48,041 bases of DNA from Chara braunii (Eukaryota; Streptophyta; Charophyceae; Charales; Characeae), in assembly GCA_003427395.1 (NCBI GenBank), contig BFEA01000046.1, positions 1,835,778 through 1,883,818 of the forward strand, written 5' to 3'. The position numbers were made by a program, and so were the translations under genes. The notes beneath the pieces were generated by a model. It did no database searches. It was not told where the DNA came from and saw only the letters and a list, made by a program, of their open reading frames with translations. Positions 1-8,949 of this stretch are shown here, piece by piece; position 1 is the stretch's first letter; every line of letters starts with the position of its first letter.

Positions 1-81
<81 letters not shown>
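1..81. repeat. (GA)n microsatellite at window edge
   Basis: Almost pure GA dinucleotide repeat with one interruption near position 54. It forms the left edge of the window. The right edge is a (CT)n tract, so both ends probably mark where assembly stopped in low-complexity sequence. Confidence 0.97.
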
Positions 82-82
<1 letters not shown>

Positions 83-606
83 CCCTCTGACCAAGTTGTC
101 ACTTCTCATCCTAGACAACTTGCGTTTGGATAGAACACACCCTCGTGTTCTATTCCAACGGCGGCACTAACGCAGCAGTACACAACGACCCATGGTATGC
201 ATAGTATCAAAGTGCAGTGAAATGCACTTCTCAGGCACAACGCAAGCACGGCTTATGCGGTAAAAGAACATGTGATAGCGGGGCACCGTGGTCGTAGCCC
301 AACTAACCCAAGGCATGACAGGTCTCCACGTATCAGCTGATCTGGCCTCGAAGTAAACTACAACAGTGCAATGGCATCAACAACTAAAATACAGTTTGCT
401 AACACAACCCCCGCAACTGTAGGAAAAGCACAGCACTGTAGGACAATCAACAGTTCAAACCGGGCCAGTGTCGAAAGCAGCCGTGTTAGTACTTCACTGG
501 ACTAGTAATTATGACTCATCGGGCCGCAAGTGTAGTGCGAGTGTTAGCTGAATTGCAAGTGGTAAATTTTGGCGTCAACAACTCTTTTCCTCTTCAACTA
601 ATTGTC
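82..606. other. Unassigned non-coding sequence
   Basis: I see no open reading frame of note, no domain motif and no clear repeat here. It lies between the GA tract and the first tRNA-like head and may be flanking retroelement sequence. Confidence 0.5.
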
Positions 607-672
607 CCTGGGCTCGAATTTGAGTTCGTATTTTAACAACTCAGAGATGTGCCAACTGAGTTGGGCTAGCCT
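607..672 (-). repeat. tRNA-like head, possible SINE fragment
   Basis: Read on the minus strand there is an A-box-like stretch (TAGCCCAACTCAGTTGG, within 651-672) followed about 30 bases later by a B-box-like stretch (AATTCGAGCCC, around 611-621). The order and spacing are those of an internal RNA polymerase III promoter. I cannot fold a full cloverleaf with a paired acceptor stem, so this is a tRNA-derived relic rather than a tRNA gene. Its presence 400 bases from a second such head on the same strand favours SINE-type elements. Confidence 0.35.
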
Positions 673-829
673 GTCTTATTCAGTCGGTTAACGACGGGTT
701 GTACTAGTGATCAGTAGCACACTCGATCGTACTTATTCAAGATTCTCGTTCCGATTTATACAGCATGGTGGTCCGCAACAACTGAAGACAAGCTTGGCTG
801 CACCATTCATCCCTAGATCTGTCCTTTCT

Positions 830-1090
830 TCCTTTATTTATACCTGCTACAACAGGTAGGGGATACCGGCCACGGGTCAGCAGGTAGCATCAGGACCGAG
901 CTTCTTCGTGTGCCTTCCCTGCAGTCCCCTCCCCCTATGAACATGAACAGTCTCTGCCCAATGCCATGACAGGATATCTCTACGTGGTAGGCGCCAAGCT
1001 TGCCCATGTACATGAGGCTAATGGGGATTGAGCCCAAGACCTCTCGAATGCCACTCGAGTGCCTTACCAACTGAGGCAGGCGACTGGATT
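830..1090 (-). mobile_element. Candidate tRNA-derived SINE
   Basis: The minus strand starts with a tRNA-like head at about 1024-1090. It has an A-box-like TGCCTCAGTTGGTA, an anticodon-arm-like hairpin (CTCGA stem, seven-base loop, TCGAG) and a B-box-like GGGCTCAATCCCC. The acceptor stem does not pair. The tail runs toward 830 and ends in an A-rich stretch (TATAAATAAAGG on the minus strand). This is the usual layout of a tRNA-derived SINE: pol III head, unrelated body, A-rich end. The body and tail limits are inferred and no target-site duplication was found. Confidence 0.4.
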
Positions 1091-1649
1091 CAAATTCACA
1101 TATGCAATTCAACAATTTCATGTATGCCTCAACTCCGCAGCCTGCAAGTGTGTGAAATGAGAAGGAATCTTTTGCAAGAACATAGGAAGATGCACTGCGA
1201 TAGACAAATGTTTTGAAAAGAGATCTCGGTGTGAGCATGGACTAAGGCATTGTTAGATGCTGGTGTCGCCGTGTGCATGAGGAAATAGAAAGATTCTGTC
1301 GATAGGATAAGCAAATTTGGGATGAATCTTTCCACTAGATTATGATCCGGTACACCAGTCGATAAAAGCAACCATGTAGTAACACTCACTGTTGCGATTC
1401 GTCTGGTCACGCTGAAACGGTGGCCAACTCAAATGAGCAGGCCGATGCGTACAAGGCTCGTAATGGTGATTACCACGATGGCATAATCGGGGTGAGTGCT
1501 TGTCCAAAGCGGACACGACCAACAACAAGAACTTGATAACGAAAAGCATGGCCAACGAGATGGTAAGTTCTGCTTCGCGCTTGCTTCCTCGATAATAATT
1601 AGGATGGACAGAGTAATATCGATAAGCATGAGCCGACGCTGAACATGAT
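1091..1649. other. Unassigned sequence
   Basis: No recognisable gene. Short open frames on both strands overlap each other and lack any family motif. This stretch may include the upstream part of the element C LTR, whose 5' limit I cannot place. Confidence 0.45.
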
Positions 1650-2300
1650 GGCATGCGAGGCACGATACTGTTCTCGCCTCCGACTATGCAAAATGGAATT
1701 GAATCTCCGGTCAGAACACGGGTAGGCTCACCACCATCTCACCTATACGACGCACACCTCACGAGGGTGGCAAGCACCGCGAACAACCCGACCTTCCTGA
1801 TCACGGACGTGACCTTGCCAGGTCAAAGTCACCTCTCTCTGTCTCTTTCTTACTTTCTTCTCTGTTTTGGCTCTTCACTTCGATTGCCCCTAGTAGACGA
1901 CCCGTTCCACTGTATGTGCGCTGCTAAGGAAGGCACCCCGACTGCAGCGGTCCTCTATCTGCCCTAGCCTACAGCTAGGGCCTATTCGGCTATTTGCTAG
2001 TTCGGCCTGTGGGACCAGATCGTGGTCTGACCCCACAGGCCGTGTGTTGTTTCAGCCTAGTTCAGTCCTGCCCGGTACCTCTATCGGTACCAGGCCAGTC
2101 TAGTCCAGTCCAGTTAGTTCACTGGGGTATACCCAACTGTAGTCCGTATTCTGGGCCTTCTTCGTTTGCACACTTTGGAGTACGTGCATGTTGAGTCTGC
2201 GTTGGAGCTGCGCTGTCCCTTCCAGCTCCATCTCCATCTCCTCTATCCTCATCCCTTTGTCTTGATCCTGATAGACCGTCATCCCGGCGGGTTGGTCACA
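1650..2300 (+). mobile_element. 3' part of an LTR (element C)
   Basis: Assigned because it runs directly into a tRNA primer-binding site and ends in CACA, as plant LTRs often end in CA. It is pyrimidine-rich and contains short local repeats of the type CCAGTC/GTCCAGTCCAG around 2090-2115. The start is unknown because no second copy of this LTR was recognised in the window. Placement of 1650 is arbitrary. Confidence 0.45.
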
Positions 2301-2301
2301 C

Positions 2302-2313
2302 TGGTATTAGAGC
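2302..2313 (+). promoter_or_regulatory. Primer-binding site of element C (iMet-tRNA type)
   Basis: The sequence TGGTATTAGAGC differs by one C-to-T change from TGGTATCAGAGC, the primer-binding site complementary to the 3' end of plant initiator methionine tRNA. It sits one base after an LTR-like CACA end. In LTR retrotransposons this site primes minus-strand DNA synthesis. The same site, unmutated, occurs in element A at 11907-11918 on the other strand. Confidence 0.7.
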
Positions 2314-3579
2314 AGGCGCGTCTCCCTGTTCCCCTCCCCTCCCCACCCCCTCCATCACTTGCCACGTGGCTTGAGCAAAACACTTGCCACATCTACCCCC
2401 CTAATGACATCGGTGCAAGTTTTGCCTCATAACGTTTGCATCCGGTGTTCAATTGTTTTGATATTTGGCCTTTTGGAAAGCTCTTGACGACCCGCTTCGG
2501 TGCGCTAGTTTTGGAGCTACAACCAGTTAAAGATCGCGATTGTTTTTTTCCCAGGCTCCAAAATCGCGCGCGCTCGTTTTTCAACGAGCGCTATTATTAC
2601 AGGCTGCGGCTGATTCCGGGCCATATCTTGTTGGAAGCACCTTTCGAAAAGCTTTCCAACGAGTCCTCTTTTGCTAAATTCCACGCAATGGGTGAAAAAT
2701 TATGAGCAAAAGAGTGTTTCCCCTTCCACTGCTCCTCTCCTTTCCCTGTGGCCATCTCCAGGAGTGCCACGTGGCACTGTGTGAGGACCCTCCTGGCAAG
2801 GGGGCTCCTCTACAATAGATCTGATCCATATGATTAGATCCATCCACTGCAATTCGTCTGCAACAGTTTGAAGCTCCCCCTAGATAGTGGGCTGCACTAC
2901 AAGTGGAACATTCGTTTGGGAGATCAAGATCTCTCCCAAACCATGTCTTTGGCGGATTTGATCAGTCTGATCAGATCTTCAAGCCTTGCTGGCAGTTTTT
3001 GCAGCAGTTGAAGACCCCCTTTTTCCAAGGGTTGATTTTATTGCTCTTGGCCACCAAAGAGCTTGGTATCATCAGGGTTGATTTTATTGCTCTTGGCCAC
3101 CAAAGAGCTTGGTATCATCTCTCTTTCACTAATCCACGCTCCCACCAAAATTTCTTTGCGGCACCCTAAAATCTGATCAGGACTTTGTCATTCTTGCTTT
3201 CAGCACACATTTTGACCCCCTAGGGGTGACGAAGTGTTGTCGAAATTTTTTGTTTTTTTTCATATTTAGTCTTTACTAGCACATTTCGTTCCTTCGGGGG
3301 TCGGGAAGTGCTTGCCAAATCTTCTCATTTTACTTCGCCTTTCTTCTTGACGGCACACTTTGACCCCATGGGGGTGACGAAATGCTATCGAAATTTTTAA
3401 AAAATCCAATACTTTGTTTCTCTTATTTATTATTTTATTTGTTTGAAAATTATAATTGTTGGCATTGTAAAACTTAGTGTGGTTCTCTTAGTCTCTCCTT
3501 CCTCTTTGCACCTTTCTAACCCCATTGGGGTAGGGAAACGTTGCTAAAAATTCCCAAAAAATAAATATTTTTTCTCGTC
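2314..3579 (+). other. Element C untranslated leader with hairpins
   Basis: Between the primer-binding site and the insertion of element A there is no credible gene. An open frame at 2436-2705 has no recognisable domain. Two hairpins are visible: 2570-2591 (perfect eight-base stem, six-base loop) and 2627-2663 (about twelve pairs with one bulge). The first 60 bases are C-rich. In retroelements such structures near the primer-binding site may serve dimerisation or packaging, but that is inference. The last part (3180-3560) carries the repeated motif listed separately. Confidence 0.5.
3180..3560 (-). repeat. Leader motif array, four diverged copies
   Basis: Four copies, near 3214, 3287, 3362 and 3518, share a small GACCCC-n-GGGGT palindrome followed by GACGAAGTGTTGTCGAAATTT or a close variant. 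Read on the minus strand the core is AAATTTCG-CA-C-CTTC. The same core occurs on the plus strand inside element D at 23620-24160 and 25371. In both elements it is antisense to gag. Confidence 0.6.
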
Positions 3580-4697
3580 TGCAAGGGACCTGACTGTCCA
3601 CAACTTGCCAGAGTGTATCACAATGCATGCCTCGTTACCAATCAGAGATTATGAACCATCACACGACACAAAGTAGAGATGAGATGTGAACCAAGATGCA
3701 CAACTTGTATTATCTTCAACACATTATAAGAGTATCTCGAGTTCAAGAACCAACAATGCGATATGTCTCTCCTTCTCGTACAACCGCAATGTAGGGCCTG
3801 GATCAACCAGCGCCACCTCTCAGCAAGAAGTTAAATGCAGAACATGTATGTTTCCACCATAGCCAACATCGTACACCTGCCCCTTATATCTCTCTCTCTC
3901 TCTCCCTCGAGATCTCTGTCTCAGTTCTCTTCTCTCATCATGCATGCACACCCTTACTACGAGAATCTACTCTTAATGTTACTCACTGAAGACTAACTCT
4001 CTAACTGTATTAATTAGTTGTGGCAGCTATGGCTGCTACTTGCAAACCACAACCTTCTTCCTCTCTTAGCGCAACTTCTCTTGCCATCGCTCACCCAACC
4101 AGCCAACGCACAAAGTGCCTTCAGCTCTTCCACACCAGAATGCCACTGGGAATCTGTCCACAAGGGAGGCTGGCCTGCTTCTTTATACTGCTGGCCTCCC
4201 TTTGTGAGGGCTGTATTGGCACCTTTGGGCCTTCTTCAGTTCCAGACCTCTGCATGGTGTGTGTCCCAGTACTTCCCCTTCAGGGTCTGCTGCTGCTGCG
4301 GCCATCTGGCCTGAATTTGGGACTTGGGGCTTGTATCTAGACCGTCCCTCTGACTTAATTCGTGACTGGGACTTAACCTTTTGACTTCTTTTGAATAGGC
4401 ACACCTACTGCTCGAACAGACACATACTGCACGAACAGACACACATACTGCATGAACATACATGACTTGCACACCCCTTGGATGAACAAATGGGACTCCC
4501 ATATCTGAATGTTACAACTGTTCGTCCAGGGGCACAATTGTGACCTTTGACACTGGCTTTTACTTAGCTAGGATGTGACTTTTGACCCAGAGAACATGTC
4601 CTTTGATCTGCTTTCACGAGTTGGGTTCTAGGCGAGTGACCCCACTATGCTGCATTCGTCAAACATGGTCTGAATCGGGTAAAGGCCCTTTTACTTC
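3580..4697 (-). repeat. Element A 3' LTR
   Basis: Begins TGCAAGGGACCTGACTGTCC on the plus strand and matches 11923-13075 almost throughout, ending with the shared GGCCCTTTTACTTC. It contains a TC-rich tract near 3890-3910. It lacks a roughly 35-base internal duplication that the other LTR has around 12390-12430. The outer 3' boundary is clear; the inner one (toward 4697) is set only by where the two copies diverge, because a TG start is not obvious there. Confidence 0.92.
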
Positions 4698-4731
4698 GCC
4701 GGCCTAATTTCGAAGTCCTCTGAGAAAACCT

Positions 4732-5091
4732 TCATCTATCTATAATACTCATTCCTCTTCGCGCTCTTTCATAAGCAGATACAATATGAGATGCAAACTC
4801 AATTAATTCTTCTCTTGTGAACTGGCGATCTTCACTTGGGTCTTGATATGCAAATCTTACTTTAAATTGTCGTTGGGGTCTGCCTCTATGTCCAATTTGG
4901 AAAGTGCTTTCAACAACAATCTTATCCACATCATATTTCCCATGCATACTTGGAGGTATTGTCGAGCTGCGACTGAGAAACAACTCATTTGTTACGCAAG
5001 GTAAGAGCTTTGAGGCGTGGAATACTTGATATGTATGCAAATGTAGAGGAATCTCAATCACATAAGAAGGTCCATCCACATCTCCAATCAC
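4732..5091 (-). pseudogene. Integrase C-terminus with chromodomain (element A)
   Basis: The first part reads GDVDGPSYVIEIP and then VFHASKLLP, the conserved tail of the GPY/F module of chromovirus integrases. It is followed by YDVDKIVVES, a basic linker, FKVRFAYQDPSEDRQFTREEL and then IVSAYE. That is the spacing of a chromodomain: a YxVE-like start, three short strands and a C-terminal helix. In chromoviruses this domain binds histone marks and steers integration. It ends with a stop near 4732, 35 bases before the LTR. It is cut off from the integrase core by the local duplication at 5043-5324, so this part cannot be translated with the rest. Confidence 0.82.
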
Positions 5092-5324
5092 ATCAAGTTC
5101 TTGCCAAGGTCTTCTGTGCTTATTTGCCTGTCCTTATTGTAGAGGAATCTCAATCACATAAGAAGGTCCATCCACATCTCCATCCACATCTCCAATCACA
5201 TCAAGTACTTGCCGGGTAGTAACTTCTGAGAGATGTTCTCCTCAGGAACAAACTCTTTAGACTTAACCCACACCTGATCACCTACAACAAACTGTGAAGG
5301 TCTTCTGTGCTTATTTGCCTGTCC
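5043..5324 (-). repeat. Local template-switch-like duplication in integrase
   Basis: A segment starting GTAGAGGAATCTCAATCACA occurs at 5043 and again at 5139. Between them, 5106-5133 is a copy of 5297-5324. The second main copy also carries an extra internal CATCCACATCTC repeat. The result is an interleaved A-B-A-B pattern that destroys the reading frame between the integrase core and its C-terminus. Confidence 0.85.
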
Positions 5325-6011
5325 AATCATCTGATGTTGTGCTTCGACAATAGTTTCCTTTACCTTTTCAATATCTTTCTGGTATTGAATTGGAAATTCA
5401 CTAGTTCCTAGTGGAAGCTTATGCACTTGACCCGGGTTTAGCCGATCAATAGGCCTGCGCGGACGCCATCCCAGATGCAACTCCATCGGAGTCTTGCATG
5501 TAGATAGGTGAACAGAGTTGTTATACCCACTGGCAACTTTGGGCAAATGCTCATCCCAACCAATCTGGTCGGGACGTATGCAGATGCGCAATGTTTGTTG
5601 GAGAATTTTGTTCATTTGCTCAGTCTGGCCGTTTGTCTCAGGATGTCTACGTGATGGCATAGTCAATTTAGAGCCATAAACGTTCATTAGTTGCTGCCAT
5701 TGTTCACTTGTGAACCTCATGTCTCTGTTACACACGATTGTCAAGGGATGCCCATAGTGTTTCACCCAATGGTTAAAGAACTCCCGGATTACCAGTTTCG
5801 TTTTCGCTTCCAGTGGTAGTGCTACAAAAACAACATACTTACTAAATATGTCTACGATTGCCATTACCTGCGTCTTCCCGTTCCTGCTTTTTACTTTGGT
5901 GTCCATAAAGTCAATGGGCACAAAGTCTCCTGGACCTGTTGATATTGGCAAAGGCTTAAGTAGACCAAGGGGAGGCTGTGTGGCACACTTGACAGCCTTG
6001 CACATACGCAA
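5196..6011 (-). pseudogene. Integrase catalytic core (element A)
   Basis: A DDE-type retroviral integrase core that would splice the DNA copy into the host genome. Visible motifs in order: GLLKPLPIS then VPIDFMD (first catalytic Asp present), a central VCNRDMRFTS block, HPETNGQTEQMNKILQQTLR (catalytic Glu present), GYNNSVHLSTCKTPMEL, and GDQVWVKSKEFVPEENIS with KLLP of the C-terminal module. The second catalytic Asp, normally the first D of SDRD-type motifs, is Asn here (codon 5727-5729, AAC), which should abolish catalysis. The 5' end is joined to the zinc-binding part only through a frameshift near 5990. The 3' end runs into the local duplication. Confidence 0.9.
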
Positions 6012-7100
6012 TGCAGTCTGGTTTCATGCGAGGCCAGGTGTAGGAACGCAAAATATTTGCGTAAGTCTTTTTCCATCGGAAATGGCCTTCGGTGTCATGA
6101 CACTCCCCCAAGATTAGACTTTTAATCTCTTCTACATTTGGAATACAAAGCTTGTCATGCACATCGGTCCTTTCAAACGACAGTCCTTGCGTGATACGAT
6201 AGTTAGGAAACTCTGCGGGCGCTTCCTGTACACGCTTAAACATAGCGCCATAGACAGGGTCAGTGGAATACGCATTTCTAATTTTTTCTTGTAGGTCTGT
6301 GCCGACATCTAAGTAGGTTACAATGGCACCAAAAAAAAATGATCTTCGACTCAATGCGTCGGCGACATTGTTATACTTACCCTTGACTGGCTTTAACTCA
6401 AAGTCATATTGGTCGATTTCAGCTGCCCACCTAGTCAACTTAGGTGTCATCCGGGCCTGCGTTTTAAGCCAGCGATGTGTCTCATGATCTGAGTACACTT
6501 TGAAGTGCCTTCCTAGGAGATAGTGTCGCCAATGATAAAGGGGTTCTCTGAGAGCAAATAACTCCCTCTCGTACGTGGAAGCGGCGACCTTATTGTTAGG
6601 TAGTCGTCGGGGCATGAACTCCACAGGTCTGTATCCATTCCCGTCATCCTGCTGGAGTACAACATCTATCACGTATTGACTGACATCGGTTGTGACGATA
6701 AAGGGCAAGGAAGGGTCAGCAACATTCAGAACCGGGTAATTAATCAGACACTTTTTCAGACGTTTAAACGAAGACGTACAGTCTGAATCCCACTTCTAGA
6801 TTGTTTCTTTCTTAAGCAATTTCCGAAGGGGCCCAACAATTATCGTGAAATGTCTTACGAACTTTCGATAATAATTGGCTAGCCCAAGGAACGACCGCAA
6901 CTTAGTCAAAGTGCGGGGGTTAGTCCAATTGCGAATTGCCGCAATCTTCGTATCTTCCGGTTTGATTCCATCACCATCAAGTACATGCCCTAGATATAAA
7001 ACCTGACGCTTAGCCCATTCACACTTCTTCGGGTTTAGTTTTAATTTTGCCTCACGCAATTTATTTAGCACAAGTCGAAGGTAGTAGGAATAGGTGAGAC
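5956..7100 (-). pseudogene. RT thumb, RNase H and integrase zinc finger (element A)
   Basis: Starting at 7100 the minus strand encodes the end of a Ty3/gypsy reverse transcriptase: KLNPKKCEWAK, VLYLGHVLDGDGIKPEDTKI and LRSFLGLANYYRKF. A TAG stop at 6796-6798 stands where relative B has Trp (context KWD). RNase H follows: PFIVTTDVSQY, ERELFAL, VYSDHETHRWL and NNVADALSRR carry the four acidic residues of the fold, though the usual DAS and G positions read DVS and D. Then comes the integrase HHCC finger (HDTEGHF, then WPRMKPDCIAYVQGCQVC). A one-base frameshift near 5990 breaks the link to the integrase core. Confidence 0.88.
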
Positions 7101-7713
7101 CCGACAAATCCACCCATGATCCTGCGAGGGGTGGTCGAAGAGCGGTGGCCCTCGAAGACCGATGCTGGAGCAACGCTGGCCGGAGCCGGAGCCAGGTGGC
7201 GCAACTCTGTGACCTAGCTTAGTGGGGGCCTGAGGTCTGGTAGAGAGCTGGGGGGCTGTTTGCGGGGGCAGTCCTAGTGGTCATCGGGGGTCGTAACGGG
7301 AGCGATGTTGGCCGGTGCTGGAGCAAGGTGGTGCAGCTCTGTAACCTAACTCGATGGGAGCATGAGGCCCGAGAGAGCTTCGGTTCGTGCAGATTCTAGC
7401 CATGCCAGTGGAGGTTGTAGGTGGATCGAGTAGATTTCACCTATTCGTAGGACCTCTTTGTTAGGTTATTGCATGAGTAATTGATATTTAGGATCCTTCC
7501 TCTGTTCTTGAATTTTATCCTGTTTATAGATGGTTGGGTAGGTTGCATAGCTATCATCTTTANCCGAAGCCGGNTAATGGCCCCGGTATCTTAAAGTTCT
7601 CTGTACAATTCTCTNAATATGTTTTTGAATGGGACGCTGGGCCCGGTTCCCAGCACGTGTTGCTCCCCACGAATAGATTGGAGCATGTCCGATTCAAAAA
7701 AAAAAAAAAAAAG
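7100..7713 (+). mobile_element. Patch replacing the RT palm; possible poly(A) retroposon
   Basis: This 0.6 kb block stands where about 190 residues of RT, including the YxDD palm motif, should be. On the plus strand it ends in a run of about 17 A (7697-7713), directly abutting RT code for the IKHRID motif. It contains an imperfect repeat of about 75 bases (7160-7250 and 7301-7379, both with a CTGGAGCAA-GGTGG-GCAACTCTGT-like core). Three ambiguous bases (7563, 7574, 7615) are the only Ns in the window. A retroposed sequence with a poly(A) tail is possible. However, no target duplication is seen and the RT segment is missing rather than split, so replacement or an assembly patch is equally possible. 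Confidence 0.5.
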
Positions 7714-8017
7714 TCTATGCGATGCTTAATGGGTCTCTCAACCACACCGGTTGGGGCCTCTGCCACATCTGCGAACTCCTTCAGAAGTTTTTCAATTTTT
7801 GGGGACTTAGGCTCCTTAACTTCACCCTCTTTTACTGGGCGCACATATGCTACAAAGACTTGGTTATATAAGTTATACTTCTTGACATGGCGAGCGAACG
7901 CTGGGGCGCTGATACAGCAATGAGCCAAGCTGCTTTCCCTACCTGTTTTATGGAATAGGTGGATTCTCTTCTTTCCAGCTTGCGGACTAGGGAGCCAACA
8001 CTCGGGGGCTAGGATTA
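7714..8017 (-). pseudogene. Protease-RT linker and RT N-terminus (element A)
   Basis: Encodes ECWLPSPQAG, SLAHCCISAPAF, VFVAYVRP, KIEKLLKEFADVAEAPTG and RPIKHRID. This matches element B (ECRLPSPSG, SLAHCCLSAPVF, VFVAYVKP, PIEHRIE), and the I-x-H-x-I motif is the usual lead-in to Ty3/gypsy RT. The frame is interrupted at both ends: by the poly(A) patch on the low-coordinate side and by the AT-rich insert on the high side. Confidence 0.75.
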
Positions 8018-8545
8018 TCCAAAAATCCGGATGATTAAAAAAATGGTCAAAAAAAAAATAAATAAAAAAAAATTGCGCATGCAAAATACAATAGAACTAT
8101 GTTCCTATTTCATGAAAAGCTTGATAAGTCATGGAAGGGTTGAAAGGGGGTAAGATAGGGAATGAAGGGGTTTAGAGGGGGGATGCTTGATTCGTTTTAT
8201 AATTTTTTATCCAAATATTATTTTCTTTTTCTGTTTTATATTTTTATCTTTTTATCTGTTGAGATATCAACAATGGCCTCAAGCCAAAAGTTGTTCGTAT
8301 CATTGATGTGAACAACGTACTTTTTTTCCAGAATTTTTTGAATTATTTTTTTTTTTCGGTTAAAAAAAAATGTTTTGCGCAGGGCCGGATTTTTTCCATA
8401 TCCGGAATTAATCCGGAATTTTCATCCGGATTGAAAATTCCGGATAAAATGGCCTGCCGGATATCCGGATTTTCTACCTAGATCTTAACCCATTCCGGAT
8501 AAAATGGCCTGCCGGATATCCGGATTTTCTACCTAGATCTTAACC
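8018..8545. mobile_element. AT-rich foldback-type insert rich in TCCGGA
   Basis: A roughly 0.5 kb AT-rich island splits the protease from the RT of element A. Its edges carry AAAAATCCGGAT (8021-8032) and the inverse ATCCGGATTTT (8463-8473 and 8518-8528), as terminal inverted repeats would. Inside are several more ATCCGGA/TCCGGAAT palindromes (8397-8450). The right end contains a 54-base tandem duplication that begins ATAAAATGGCCTGCCGGATA. No open frame is present, so it would be non-autonomous, MITE-like. The short repeated TIR motif and lack of a clear target duplication keep this tentative. Confidence 0.5.
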
Positions 8546-8790
8546 CATTCAACATATCTATCCATCACAGTTTTTGTACTATTAGCTAATTTACTCACTA
8601 CGGGCTTAGCCAATTGCTTTACCTTAAGCCCGAGACGCAGTTTTTGCAATCCTTTCTTACTAATATAGTTGCGAGTTGATCCACTATCAATCATACCTCC
8701 AATTCTTACTTTGTTTACTTCTAGATCTGCAATTATTAACTGTCATTTTCGTTTCTTCATTTCAGTCCAGGCTTGGCGACGAGCGACCAA
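8546..8790 (-). pseudogene. Aspartic protease (element A)
   Basis: A retropepsin-like aspartic protease that would cut the Gag-Pol polyprotein. The minus strand reads QLIIADLEVNKVRIGGMIDSGST then RNYISKKGLQKLRL. IDSGSTRNYIS is the flap-side active-site motif, with the catalytic DSG codons at 8680-8688, intact here. Upstream, AGMGDELVARRQAWTEMKKRK aligns with the matching region of element B. A TGA stop at 8743-8745 interrupts the frame. The segment has no ATG of its own, as expected for part of a polyprotein. The LGMDW block expected downstream is lost at the AT-rich insert. Confidence 0.8.
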
Positions 8791-8949
8791 CTCATCACCC
8801 ATGCCAGCGAGGGATCCACCTAGAGAGGTACACACACTTACTACCTCTGGACAGTGTACTAGGTGGGGACTGTCTACCTGTCCAGTCTCTGCCAGTGGAA
8901 CCTTCGGATGAGAGGATGTCTTTCTTTCTACACCCGAAGTTCCCGTAGA

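Noticed and set aside
1024-1090. A functional tRNA gene
   Set aside because: The acceptor arms do not pair and the T stem has a mismatch, so a tRNA-derived relic fits better.
3575-3579. Target-site duplication of element A
   Set aside because: The five bases before the left LTR (TCGTC) and after the right LTR (TCACC) do not match, and shifting the boundaries by a few bases does not give an exact pair.
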